NCBI GenBank assembly: GCA_000444245.1 | Contig: ATSW01043473.1 | Coordinates: 1-20,115 of the forward strand | DNA length: 20,115 nt | Origin: Botryllus schlosseri | Lineage: Eukaryota; Chordata; Ascidiacea; Stolidobranchia; Styelidae | Direction of reading: 5' to 3' | Shown here: positions 1 through 10,590 of the stretch, in pieces | How the letters are laid out: every line of letters starts with the position of its first letter | Numbering within the stretch: the first letter of the stretch is position 1 | Program-made: the position numbers and the translations under genes | The notes under the pieces: model-generated | Database searches by the model: none | Told to the model about the DNA's origin: nothing | What the model saw: only the letters and a program-made list of their open reading frames with translations

Positions 1-435
1 CTATGTAGGATACACTAAACCTCTGAAAACATTGGGTAATGACATCATCACTAATTATTTAGTATAAAATGGGATTTCGAGTGCAGAGAGATCGTGGTTT
101 CGATTTCCGAGGTCTCCACATTTACGACTTATTTTCAGCTCGTAGTACAACTGAACGATTGTTTGAATATACATTATAGCAATACCCCGCTTAACTATGC
201 GCGGTTATATTACTCTATTGCCCGGAGATAACTCATCCGTCTATATTTTTTAAACTTGATTTCATGTATTTAAGACTATGCATTCTCGCGAGGGTTGTGA
301 TAGCGCTTTGATAAATTCATCATCACTAATTAATTAATAGAAATATGATTTCGAACGTAGAGAGATCGTAATTACGTCTAGTAGTATACGCCGTGAAATT
401 CTATCAAATCAAAGTTGGTTCGAATCCTACATAGC
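1..435. repeat. Unclassified repeat with 10-bp inverted ends and an internal direct repeat
   Basis: The first ten bases (CTATGTAGGA) are the exact reverse complement of 426-435. Inside, a block of about 60 bp at 41-100 (CATCATCACTAATTA ... AGAGAGATCGT) recurs in direct orientation at about 315-374, with roughly three quarters identity. A perfect B-box-like 11-mer, GGTTCGAATCC, lies at 417-427, but no convincing A box or cloverleaf accompanies it. The left edge coincides with the window edge, so the true boundary may lie outside. It could be a SINE-like or foldback element; no coding frame is credible. Confidence 0.4.
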
Positions 436-534
436 TCACTTTTAGGACATGTAGCCTTAGGGTATGAAAATGGGCGTGACAATTAGGGCGATGTGACCCT
501 CTCTGATTGGTGCGTGCCAAAAGGTCATAATAAC

Positions 535-2472
535 CAGGGATATCCCTGATAATAACATTACTATTACTTCATGAATGTAATCGATTACGATTACTTCTGA
601 ATCACGCAATTACGATTACGAGTACAGCAAAATCTGGAAGTAGTCGATTACAATTACAATTACACTGGAAAAGTAATCACGATTACTCACAATTACATTT
701 ATTTTGCTTCTTAGAACTTATGTTTGAAGATATATTGGAAGACAATATAGCGATTGCGATGAAAGGTCTCATGAGAGACCAACCTCCTTGTTTAAATGAG
801 ACGCCATGTGCCGTTTATGTTATACCATACCCATTGCAGAATTAATTAAAATAGACATCTTGGTGCGGCCATTACCCACCCCGCCACGACTCACCAAGAC
901 ATGCAAGAACTATGAGGTACTAAAGAAAGACCTTTGCCGAAACTTTGGATACGTGTCCACTGTTCATAGCCGCGCTGATTGGGTGCTCCGAATAGTCCTG
1001 TCCTTTGAATATAACCTCAAAATACAAATGCAACCCGTGGCAATCCCTGAGAAAAATGATGTGCCCATGCAGAAATGAAAATGTATGTCAACGTCTCTTG
1101 AAATTTCTTCTGTTAGTTTTTTTTATAGTCTGCTAAGTGTTGGTGATTCCAACATATTTTGAATATATAGCAGACGGAAGGTCATGAATTAACAGCATTT
1201 AATAACATAATAATAACAACGGGATCGCCTGAAGACGTTAGAATTATGAATTATGTGCCCTAAATTTTCTAAGACACCACCTCCCTCATCTCTACCGGTA
1301 GATCTGAACGCGGGGGCTGAGAGATGATCAAAAACGAATAGTAGTATATGTAAATTCCGATATTATTTACGAAATTCAGTCATGAACTTGACTGACAGCG
1401 AATACCCACTACCCAGTGAACCCATATCGCATCAATAGGTGCTTCCAGTTGCTGCGAAAGGCCCGGTCGTAAAAAGGGTCTTGGGCGACTTCGCCAGTCA
1501 AAAGTATTATTGCTAACCCTATGGAGGACCCAAGACCACTGCTTTTTTAGGGGGGGGGGGCGATTCGTCGTTTTAGACCTGATTATAGCTGCAACCCACG
1601 CTGACATCGTGTGTAAGCGGATAGCTATAGTGGTAGATCCAAATATTGAGTAAAGAATTGCGAAGTAACGATTGACATTCGTTTCAAGTAGGGCCATATG
1701 AGAATAAAATAAAGGGAACATAAAATTTTGGCTACAATCCACTTAATACAGATATTGCGAGCTGCCGTTATACGAGTAACGGAAAATAAAACAGCTCGTT
1801 TATGAATTTTATCAGCAGCCTTTGATATATTTAATGCTTCGATGTGGAAATCGTCATGTCTAATCTGACAATTAGAAAATTTCGAATCTTTGTCCGGTGT
1901 ACGTAAATACGCCTACTAATGGCCAAGCAGCAACGGTCAAACTGCGTTTAACTAATCATAACCAAGCAAAAAAGCACCAATATATACGTTACTATGGAAC
2001 GGTGGTTATTATCCTGCTGCGGGGTATAGTGGCTTCTGGAGTGTATTGATGACCTGATATAGAAGTAAGGCACGGCAGGTGCTCTTACAATCACGCTACT
2101 ACATATATAATTGTACATGGAACATTTAGTTACTGCGAGTGGAATGTGGATAATTCGTTACGCAATGACGAGCCAAGCTAATACTTGTGACGTAATAATA
2201 AGGAGTGGCGTTGGGAAAACCGACGTTTTTGCCCGTTAAATCGCCCTCTTCATTGTTCTCGAATGTTCAGTTTATGTGATAGTCATGGTCCTTGTACAAA
2301 TAAAAAGTAGTCGTTCTTTCGCAGAAAAATCGATTAAATATGTGAAATAGTCGATTACGATTACGATTACTTTGGGTTTTTTCAAATAAAATCGATTGCG
2401 ATTACGATTACTTGAAAATGCTGTGATCGCCGTAATCGATTACGATTACTAATCGCGATAACCCCATGTCTG
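535..2472. mobile_element. Non-autonomous hAT-like element with subterminal GATTAC arrays
   Basis: The ends are CAGGGATA... at the left and ...CATGTCTG at the right. They give imperfect terminal inverted repeats in which CCAG begins both termini and ATTA-rich sequence follows. The flanking octamers ATAATAAC (527-534) and GTATTCAC (2473-2480) agree at 5 of 8 positions, which is compatible with an eroded 8-bp hAT target duplication. Just inside the ends are arrays of GATTAC hexamers (about 575-690 and 2341-2455), in the same orientation at both ends. The interior of about 1.6 kb has no recognisable transposase. A run of ten G lies near 1551-1560. The borders are less certain than for the other hAT copies here. 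Confidence 0.6.
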
Positions 2473-3513
2473 GTATTCACACATGTGTGTCACCCGTGAT
2501 ATTAGGGTGTGAATATATGCCCGTGGTCCACGACCAGAACCTACCTTGTACTTTTCAATCCAGCTGTGCTTATTCTAGTTTGTCACGCATTATTTGGGCT
2601 ACAATGTTGTGTTTGATTTACACCACGGTAAATTCCTGAGGTAGGTTCTATGTTCGTGAGCCACCTTATATTAAGGTGTCGTTTATGATATTCGTGGTGT
2701 CATTCACATACAGCTAGGCTCGGTGATATGACAGAATCAATGTTACTAGGGTTTGATTAAAAAATTCAATTTAAAACAAACATATTTAAAACATGGCCCT
2801 TGTTTGAAACATGTTTTTAAGACATTACGTCACGAATCGTTCATGGTGACGTCACAATGGATTGACATTAGCAATTGAAAATTATAATTTAGGGGGTATA
2901 TATTGGGAAAAATTGGCTCCTCCGATGAAAAAGGCCATCAACCACTGTCATAAACAGACCTAAAATATATATTAACCAGGACTACATCGTTATGCAGCAT
3001 TTTTACGTCGGCGGTCATCATCTTCAAAACACCCTTTCCATACCAATTATCTATATCCACTCGCTTCAACTGTCGGACCATAACTACGATTTCGAGGGCT
3101 CCACCCACTCCATATCGTATACGTAGACTATATTAGGTGCAAATCATCCGTAGACTCCTACTACATGTTTTTCGAAAGTATTAACACAATTATGGCATAA
3201 TAATACAACGTTTGAAAAAAAAAACTATTTTATAAACAAAGTGTTCTAAAACACCGTTTGTTTTAAATGCAACCCTGAGTATAATATCCCTGCATTTGGA
3301 CATAATAAATATGCTTATTGCTCAAAATAGTTCCATTGGAGCATTGATAAGCTACAACAAAAAGTCGTTGCTACCTACACTGTGGGGAATCGTTACAACA
3401 CTGTTACCATATTTTGTAACATTTCCGCTTGTTACCGTGGCGTCATCAGTATATAATGGCGTAGCTGCGCGTTATTACTGCGTTATGCTTGATCAATTTG
3501 GGTCACGTTTCAG
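2473..3513. other. Non-coding stretch with a foldback sequence at 2523-2664
   Basis: No coding exon is recognised with confidence. Arms at 2523-2546 (GTGGTCCACGACCAGAACC...) and 2639-2664 (reverse complement GTGGCTCACGAACATAGAACC) form an imperfect inverted repeat of about 25 bp around a 92-bp loop. A CRE-like palindrome TGACGTCAC lies near 2848. The frame that runs into the first fucosyltransferase exon is open from 3296 and contains a hydrophobic stretch, discussed with that exon. Confidence 0.45.
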
Positions 3514-3630
3514 ACGGAATCCTAATCAGTACTGGATATGGCGTTGCGCAGAGGCACCACCGTATATGTCTCGCGGGAACTGGTTACAACAGGCTGATCA
3601 AATTGGATTCAACGCGTCACTAACCTATCG
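3514..3630 (+). CDS. Alpha-1,3-fucosyltransferase (GT10), first recognisable exon; acceptor-side subdomain
   Basis: The family transfers fucose from GDP-fucose to N-acetylglucosamine or related acceptors on glycans in the Golgi lumen. This exon encodes about 39 residues with NPNQYWIWRCAEAPP, matching the GT10 block Q.W.W..ESPP that holds the family's acidic active-site residue, then FNASLTYR, matching FNwTmtYR. It contains an NAS glycosylation sequon. The 3' border is a clear donor (CG|GTAAGA at 3631). It leaves a split Arg codon that the exon at 5082 completes to give YRRDSD, the next conserved step. The 5' border is a TTTCAG acceptor at 3508-3513, chosen because it gives the same phase as the later junctions. 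The frame is open back to an ATG at 3296 and includes a hydrophobic run (about 3371-3460), so a single longer first exon with a membrane anchor is an alternative. The expected N-terminal subdomain of 60-100 residues is not visible in that alternative. Confidence 0.8.
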
Positions 3631-3927
3631 GTAAGAACTAACGGGACGACGTCTCGTATCAGATCGAAGCGATTACAAAGCTATGCATTCGAGTCATTTC
3701 ATACCTTCTCCAATTTCAATACTACTGTTAAAAATAAGCTCCCATGCAATCTCGAAGCTAGTATTTCACTGCGTCAATTGATGGAATTATTGAACAAAAA
3801 TTATTCTCGGTACTTGACAGAGCTGCAACAGTGCAACAGCGAAATAAATTTTACAGTTACAAGTGAACTTCCTCTGAAAACACTCGGTTTAGTACTAAAG
3901 AAATGGAAAGATATCTTGAGTTCATGA
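3598..3927 (+). other. Unassigned open frame of 109 codons inside the first fucosyltransferase intron
   Basis: A stop-free frame runs from 3598 to a TGA at 3925-3927, overlapping the exon end and continuing into the intron. The product has a protein-like second half (ELLNKNYSRYLTELQQCNSE and GLVLKKWKDILSS) and two Asn-linked sequons. There is no ATG before codon 61, so a free-standing gene is unlikely. A TATCAG at 3657-3662 would join it in phase to the exon ending at 3630, but this needs a 32-bp intron, which is very short for an animal. I do not recognise a family. It may be chance, a relic exon or part of an old insertion. Confidence 0.2.
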
Positions 3928-4032
3928 GAATGTGGAAGCCGTTTCCTTAAGACTGCATCTATCCAGGAAGTCAGTCTATATATGAAGTGAAGACGTAAGC
4001 GTACTTCTTCTCGCTATAGATGTAGGTAGGTA

Positions 4033-4897
4033 CTAGGGATAGTGCGAACGTGAGAATCACGTTTGCGTTCTGTGTGTGAACCTCAGAAATTTAGAGGTTC
4101 ACGTTCACCAACGAACCTTGCTGAGTTCTGCACTGTGAACCTTTTTCATATATTACAATTTTCACTTCATTGTAACATCTTTGGTTGAAATTTATTGCAT
4201 TTCAACTGCGGACGACTCTATGCACGGCGCTGGGAGCATAAAAATATCAACACTAAACGAGCATGCACCTTGACAATGTCAAAAATTTTACTTGCCTTGT
4301 TACCAAAGTTTGCTCGAAATATCCAGCTTTTGTTTGTGAATATTTAGTGACTCTCTGCGGTGAGCTTGAACCGCAATCACACAACATCAAGAACGAAATA
4401 CACTGCATGTAGGTAGTCAACGAATGATGCTTATTCAACCAATCAATGAAATTGAAATCGTTTTCTGATGTAAAAAACGTAGCAGGCGTACGGGGTCAAT
4501 CTTGACGTTTATTATAACATAAACACCAAATCCGTGCGATTGGGGTGTTGGCTACTGCTCAGTATCATCGCATCAATACTCATACACAGAATACATTGTC
4601 CGGTCTGGCCTAGCAAACGCTAAGGCGAAAGCTTAAATTCCCTTGCAAGTCCTCGTCGAAATTTTGGCAAAGCGACGGAAGATGATTTGATGGGATTATT
4701 GTACTATTTGAGTTGATACATTCGGCGACGTTTCTAACGTCAATATGTACTTCAGCATTGTCGCATTATATGGCCCGAGTCGTAGCTAGCTATGGTGAAC
4801 ATTAATATAGGCTATCACTTCACTGAAATGTAGGGATGGAACTAGAAATATTACGTCACGTGAACCTGGACCTTTCAGAGGTTCACACCATTCCTAG
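4033..4897. mobile_element. Non-autonomous TIR element, family uncertain, in the first visible intron
   Basis: The left end CTAGGGATAGTGCGAAC (4033-4049) matches the reverse complement of the right end, CTAGGAATGGTGTGAAC (4881-4897), at 14 of 17 positions. TA flanks both sides (4031-4032 and 4898-4899), which would fit a TA-target family such as Tc1/mariner. No convincing 8-bp duplication is present. GAACCTC/GAGGTTC motifs occur just inside both ends, for example the short palindrome at 4079-4101. The interior of about 800 bp shows no transposase. It sits between the fucosyltransferase exons and should be removed by splicing. Confidence 0.55.
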
Positions 4898-5081
4898 TAG
4901 ATGCGATACAACGAGAAGTGGTCTGTATCATAATTAGAAATATAATCATTGCGACGCATCATTTACGCACCTGTAGTTTACAACGTAAGATGTTCCCTGC
5001 AATAATGTTCCTTACATGATATTGGACTGTTGTGTGATATGGTATTTCCATTTTAACACATCCATATTGTACCAATCACAG

Positions 5082-5591
5082 ACGAGACTCGGATTTTCAA
5101 GTGAATTATGGAAATGCAATAGCTGCAACCGGAACTGAATTGGAGAAGCCACTGGCGAAAAAGAAGCATCTAGCGTTGATCGCAATTTCAAATTGTGATC
5201 TGACTCCGGGGGCCGTTGTCAGACTTGCGTATGTCAAGAAATTGCTGACAGTGGGTCTGAAGCTGGAAGCCTTCGGGCGATGCTTTGGGAAAGCACCTAT
5301 TTCTCGAATTGACTACATGAAAAGGGACATGATATAATACACATCGCAATACAAATTTTATTTCGCATTCGAGAATTCCTATCATTGTAAAGACTACGTG
5401 ACGGAGAAGTTTTTCCGTGCAATATTAGCCGGAGTTGTACCAGTTGTGTGGGGCTCTACCAAAGAGGTATACGAAGCCCATATCCCAGCTAGCGGATTCA
5501 TTTTCGTGGAAGACTTTCCATCAATGCAGCATCTCATTGACCATTTGAACTACTTGGATCGCAATGACACCGCTTACCTGCAATATTTCAG
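5082..5591 (+). CDS. Alpha-1,3-fucosyltransferase (GT10), catalytic exon, with one in-frame stop
   Basis: This exon carries the core of the GT10 catalytic domain. It opens at a CACAG|A acceptor, completes the Arg codon and reads RRDSDFQVNYGN, the conserved YRrDSD..vPYG block. Next come AISNC (the SNC block) and EAFGRCFGK (the vdvyGrCg block). The hallmark nucleotide-sugar-binding motif follows: FAFENS (about 5356-5373), DYVTEKFF and GVVPVVWG. It closes with SGFIFVEDFPS and LDRNDTAYLQYF. It ends at AG|GTGAAA, leaving a split codon completed at 11470. The frame continues unchanged on both sides of a TAA at 5335-5337, between KRDMI and YTSQYKF. No GT lies near the stop to allow a rescue intron, so the break is real, allelic or a base error. 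All other conserved blocks are intact, implying a very recent loss if genuine. Family identity is nearly certain; the exact paralogue is not. Confidence 0.9.
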
Positions 5592-6721
5592 GTGAAATAT
5601 ACTTTAACATAAGTAACAATAATATGCAAGTCCACCGACCGTAATTTGAGTTTCACCAAATTCAAATCCCATGAATTCAAATGTATGGTTAGCATTACTA
5701 AGGTACTGCTACGGATGCCATAAATCTTGATGCAATAGATAAAGCTGTGATAGTCCATATCTATCAAAACATCCGTGGGCAAAAGCGGGGCTGTGGAGTC
5801 GGCAAATTTTACCACCGAATCCAACTCCGACTCCGACTCCACACATTTTCAATGGACCGACTCCGACTCCTGAATCTTTAACCGTACCGACTCCGACTCC
5901 TGAGTCCTTAAACCTACCGACTCCGACTCCGACTCCAACCCCGACTCTAACAGAATTACCAATTTACTCCGTAAATTATATGCCACAGTGACGGTTAAAT
6001 GACTATCATACAACCATTAAACAATAAACATATATGCAAACATATGATTAAAGATGGCGTGCAAAATTGTTTCATTGTGGCACAGATCGAATTATCCACT
6101 ATGCATGAAAGATTGCCTTTCTAAATATCCTTAATTTTTTCATATTTTATCAGTTTTTATAACATGGACTCTCTAAGAACCTAGTAGCCTATGTATGAAT
6201 CATTCAAACACGAGATATATCCCATTCTGTGTAATTAAAATGTAGATAAAACAGTCGAAGTGTTGCTGTTGTGTATGAGTCAGCAACTAATACAGAGATG
6301 CATCTTACTAATTTTATCATTACACATTGTACTGATTACAAGAACACACACTCTCACTACTAGTAGACACTTACATTTGCCATAAACGAAATTTAGGAAG
6401 TTGTCAAATTGCATATATGTCGTGTCGACACGCACTTAGTCAAGTATTCAAGGACTAGTACTTGCAGTCTTTCTTAATCATTTGTTCGACCCAAGCAGCT
6501 AAGCTACACTACAAATATTTTTAATTTTGTCAAATGGGAAGAAGGACCGTTCGGTTATATTTGCATCAATTTTACAACCAGACGATATATTTGCTCTGTC
6601 ACAATATCATGGTATATTTCCAAAAATCGCATCAAATTGTGACTGCATCGCGAAAATTGCTTCTTTCTTCCTCTATGCAACTGAACTGTAATTTGCAAAT
6701 AATGTCTAATTCTATCTATGT

Positions 6722-7594
6722 CAGGGGAGGCCAACCTTTTCGGTCAAAGGGCCACATGAGATTTACGAACCATTGCGCGGGCAACTTCAATGTTGATAAC
6801 CATTTTTAGTCGTTCGATAGCAACGAACCGAATTAGGTAACATTGAAAACAAGACTTATATGACTACGCTTCAAAATCGATGACAATTGTGTCATGAAAA
6901 CTCTGTGTGCAGCTGTACAGTGTACAGTGTGCACTGTGCAGTCTTGCCCTGGTCGCGCGAAGAACAAAATGTTTTCAAAGGTATTGAATGAATTAGATCA
7001 ATGAATAATTACTTGCATATATTGGGGGTCGCCTCTGTATAGCAGTGGGCTCATTTGGCAAGGACAGGATTATTTGGGGTTTAAATATTGCAATATCGAC
7101 GGTTTCGGTGAATATGCCTCTGTCTATTTGTGTAAATGTTTCATCGCCGACGATCTCGCATCGAGCGCACAAGCGAAGTCGCATGTTGGACGACACGCGT
7201 CTCCTAATTGCGAGTATAGTTGGACTCAATTCTGTAAATTACGCGTATTTATAATTTCCAGGAGGAGTTCTAAAACTAAATTCAAGTAATGTCACAATAA
7301 ATCGTGCGAAGTGCTAAGAAAAATTTGCAAGTCAAATAAATCTGCTACGGAATATTATACTTTATGGTCATATACGAAGATCTGCGATGAATGTGGCTGG
7401 CCCCTGGTTACGCCAATGCGTCGAAACAGGTGTTTTAGTCATCATCAAATTTCGCGGTCAGGCTAATCAATTTTTGGTTGGCATTACAATTTTATGTGAT
7501 GTTATATCCAATTTCGATAATTACCTCGCAGGCGACACAAAACCTTCTCGCGGGCCCCATTTGGCCATAGTGGGGCACGGTTTAGCCGCCCCTG
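6722..7594. mobile_element. hAT element nested in the GACTCC element
   Basis: The left end CAGGGGAGGCCAACC pairs with the right end GGTTTAGCCGCCCCTG (reverse complement CAGGGGCGGCTAAACC). The flanking octamers ATCTATGT (6714-6721) and ATCTGTAT (7595-7602) agree at 6 of 8 positions. A GC-rich AAAGGGCCACAT motif follows the left end, as in many hAT copies. The interior shares a block (about 7020-7210) with 17101-17310 but has no recognisable transposase. It is older than its sharp-edged host element would suggest, or its target duplication has simply mutated. Confidence 0.65.
7020..7210 (+). repeat. Dispersed repeat block shared with 17101-17310 and 13931-14045
   Basis: Three landmarks recur in the same order and spacing as in the 17.1-17.3 kb copy: GGCTCATTTGGCAAGGACAGG, cited as GGGYTCAT...AGGACAGGA; ATATCGACGGTTTCGGTGAA against ATATCGATGTTTTCGCTCAA; and GCGCAC...GTCGCATGTTGG against CGCAC...GTCCCATGCTGG. 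The block is internal to the hAT at 6722-7594. Short frames through it on either strand differ between copies, so I read it as transposon interior and not as a gene. Confidence 0.45.
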
Positions 7595-8506
7595 ATCTGT
7601 ATCGCTACTAATAACAGGGATTGACAGTACATAAAAATCCCATTATAGTTAGTATTGGTAATTTAAAGATACCTCTGGAAGCAATTGTTTTCATGATAAT
7701 GAAGTTGGAGTCGGAGTCGAAGTCAGGGTCATTTTTACACACTCCGACTCCGACTCCAATCAGTATTTTTTCCAAGACTCCGACTTCGACTCCGACTCCA
7801 GCCACTACAGTTTTCCCGACTCCGACTCCATCAAGCGAAAATTGGCCAAACTCCGACTCCAACGACTCCGACTCCGACTCCACAGCCCTGGCAAAAGTTC
7901 ACAGGCACAACTTGAACATTGAAAAAATTTATAAACACGTTGAGGCTGAAATAACAATAACTCGAAATCAATACAAATACATCGTCGTACATAGACATCA
8001 GTTATCTTGGCAATTTGTGGCAATTTCCTCGATTTGGGGTAGCATAGCCACTTCACATTTACATACCAGTTGTATTTGATTAGAAGCGGTCACAGCAGTC
8101 AGCATTGATACTACAATATAAGTAGAAATAAGATTGTGAATTGATGCTGAATTTCGTGTATACGAATGTCGTGATTTCAAAGGCATGCTAAATCTACTTC
8201 AGGGAGAAGTTGAAAATCAATGGTATAAAAAGCACTCAGGTGCAGTTGTATGTGGCTTTAGCAGGAGTTCTAAAATTCCCTTGTATAACGGGACGCAATT
8301 TTTACATTTAAAGACGCCGCGGGCCGCAGAACATTATTACCATGTATTTGTGGGCTATTATTGAATATACGCTACTGTAGCCTATTGACCAGTCGCACAC
8401 GGGCCAGTATATGTACCATTAAACCCTTCCACCAGAGAACCGAACTCTCTGTTTCAAAGCGTGAGCGAGCAAGTATAAAATCACGGTAACGTTTTCGTTA
8501 CCGAGG

Positions 8507-9806
8507 CAGAGTGGTCAAACTAGTCAATAAATCTACTCAGGTAGAAGTAGAAGTAGCGACGAAAAAATCTACTCAAGTACGAGTAGAAGTACTTCCTCTT
8601 TAAGCCACCTAAAACTACTTGAAGTAAAATTAGAATTGATTGACATTAAAAGTACTCAAGTAAGTAAGTAGTTAGTTGTGAAAACGATCCTAATTCGTTC
8701 ACATGGATTGTAAAAAGGTGCAAATTGAGTTATGGGATAGGTGACGAGCTTGATTGATATTGATGCATACCAGCAGGTATCCAATTTTCAATAACATAAG
8801 CATTCGTCCACATCATGGGATGAAAATGATAGTATTGATATGGAAATGCGATGCTAATCTTCTGTTTTCTCGAACAGCACGTTTTAGAAAATAGCATGGT
8901 ATGGCACCATTCCCCATATTATAAGGCCCGTAGTTTAGTCGAAGAGCAATACGGAGAAGTTGTATAGGATACGGTGTAAACACTTTGCGCGATTAGTAAA
9001 CGTTAATAAAAATTATGGTGAACCATAAAAATGCCATATTGTGTAGCTTTATTTCCAGAAATTAAAGGCTTTACTACACTTGCTTTTATACTTCAACATG
9101 TATGTTATCCAGACAAAAGAACTGATATTAATTATAACTCAAAATATATGATACTGGGAATTGAAAGTGAAATATAAATACTACTTCTAGATGCCGAATA
9201 TGTATTTCTTGTCTTTGGTCCAGAAAGTTTCAAAGGTGGTATGCTAAAACAGCTCTAAAACTAAAAAAAAAGTCACAGTCCACTTTTCCAGATTTTGATA
9301 CGCCATGGACATGCTAGATTACAATATGATAAGTAAATGCTAGATTGCGAAACATCAGTTTCAAACGATATGATGAGCCATATATACTGTGATGAATTAT
9401 TTGATATGGGCGAAGGGCGGCAATGTGGTGCGAACGGAACCACGCCAACCCTCTACCTAAATTATATTGACCGATACTTTCGTGAAATCATACTGGTCAC
9501 TCCGTATCCACTGCGCGCGAAGCGCGACGAAAATTCTGGGCTTTACTAATATTTTATGAAAATTAAAGGTTGATACTCCGTGAAAACAGCCCCGAAATTG
9601 CTCAGGCTATCTTCCTGATCGGAAGATTGAACTACTTCTACTTGACAAACTGAAAATAGCGAAAAGTAAGTAAGTAGATCACAAAATATTACGAAGTAGA
9701 AGTAGAAGTAGCGAAAATCAGATCTACTTGAGTAAGTACCAGAAGTAGAGGATAACTACTTGAGTACTTCGAAAAAGTAGAAGTACTTCGTTACTGACCA
9801 CCTCTG
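8507..9806. mobile_element. Non-autonomous hAT element with subterminal GTAGAA arrays
   Basis: The termini are CAGAGTGGTCA at the left and TGACCACCTCTG at the right (reverse complement CAGAGGTGGTCA). The flanking octamers TACCGAGG (8499-8506) and TACAGAGG (9807-9814) differ at one position. Subterminal arrays built on GTAGAAGTAGAAGTAGCGA and TCTACTYRAGTA occur at 8530-8690 and 9685-9795, again in the same orientation at both ends. The AT-rich interior has a 70-codon open frame (9337-9549) with no family resemblance, probably chance. It lies inside the older hAT at 8262-10920. Confidence 0.85.
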
Positions 9807-9984
9807 TACAGAGGCCATTATCACACGGAGCTCTCAGTGATATGAGAAGAGGTCTAGCGATCGGTGTCATTTCTGAGCAAAACAATCAACCCTTCTCCTT
9901 TCATTCCATGGCGGAGACCCTGCACCATTAGTTACAGAAGTTAGCTTTGTCAAGTTGATGGTTTTCGCTTTCCCCCTCCCACGT

Positions 9985-10590
9985 TTGCCCAGCCAGCATT
10001 TTCTCTGCAAATATGTCCACTTCGATAAAATGCACCCAGATAATTAGCTGCGCAATGTCTGTGGAATCGATGAATTCTTCCAATGCTAGGCTTAAGTAAT
10101 CTACGCGACTGCGTGTTTCAAAACATGCGATAAAAGATCGACGGACATTGCTGTTAATTTTTGGGTCACGGTTGAATCAGACAACTGTAGCTTCTAAATA
10201 TGTCAGGTGATGGTTGTCATTGCTGCTAAGTTCTGAAAACAGCAAATACTCCCACATCCTTATTGGAATCACACTTTGTCTAGCAGATTTCTTGGGTTTA
10301 GCGATAGTCCCAGCAATTTTGAACGATGTGCATGCAGCGTTGTTGCAAATTTTAATATGCCCCGAAATATGGATAGCTGGGCTTGACACCTAGCTAGCAA
10401 CGTTTTTATTGAGATCAGGCGATATGCATAACTCCTGACGAAGCTGTCGTGGTATCATTTTAAGCTTCTACGTTTCGTCACGACTTTCGAAAACTGTTCT
10501 TCGACAAATATGACACATCGGCTTTCCATTTATATCTGAGAAAGCAAATTCATTGTTCCACGTCGAGTTATAAACCTTTTTTTCGCCGTC
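9985..10590 (-). pseudogene. hAT transposase relic (BED-finger / GTF2IRD2-ZBED-like clade)
   Basis: On the minus strand, 10590-10469 encodes STWNNEFAFSDINGKPMCHI and then CRRTVFESRDET. This fits the start of the GTF2IRD2/ZBED-type hAT transposases: W..Y-F..vnGKp.C..C...V. At 10389-10177 an open frame contains KPKKSARQSVIPIRMWEYLL. At about 10150-9985 the segment VDYLSLALEEFIDSTDIAQL matches the catalytic-core signature ySLALDESTD.sDTAQL and continues LIIWVHF and FAEKML. The Asp of SLALDEST is Glu here. In-frame stops separate these segments and the long C-terminal dimerisation region is missing, so it is a degraded transposase, not a working protein. A full family member would be 550-900 residues. 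Confidence 0.7.

Larger units (their letters stand above)
5786..7889. mobile_element. Non-autonomous hAT element with subterminal GACTCC arrays, in the second intron
   Basis: It is flanked by a perfect 8-bp target duplication GGCAAAAG (5778-5785 and 7890-7897). The termini are CGGGGCTGTGGAGTCGG and, at the right, the reverse complement of AGGGCTGTGGAGTCGG. Inside each end lie 150-180 bp of GACTCC hexamers (5808-5947 and 7705-7885), mostly in the same orientation at both ends. The interior is non-coding and carries a second hAT at 6722-7594. The perfect target duplication indicates a fairly recent insertion. It lies in the fucosyltransferase intron, 195 bp after the donor. Confidence 0.88.

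Noticed and set aside
417-427. tRNA gene around the GGTTCGAATCC motif
   Set aside because: No A box or 7-bp acceptor stem at tRNA distance; only the B-box-like 11-mer is present.
806-1078. 90-codon frame inside the GATTAC element
   Set aside because: No domain, motif or splice context supports it, and nothing resembles a hAT transposase; probably chance.
575-2455. GATTAC arrays as interstitial telomere sequence
   Set aside because: The unit is GATTAC, not TTAGGG or a known telomere variant, and the arrays sit at the ends of a transposon.
5335-5337. Stop-codon readthrough or selenocysteine at the fucosyltransferase stop
   Set aside because: The codon is TAA, not TGA, and no recoding structure or family precedent is known to me.
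5808-5947. CRISPR-like regular repeats
   Set aside because: Hexamer arrays without fixed-length unique spacers, in an animal-type genome with spliced genes.
7621-8079. 152-codon frame with Thr-Pro repeats
   Set aside because: It is the translation of the GACTCC array at the end of the hAT element 5786-7889 and runs out past the element; the repeat explains it fully.
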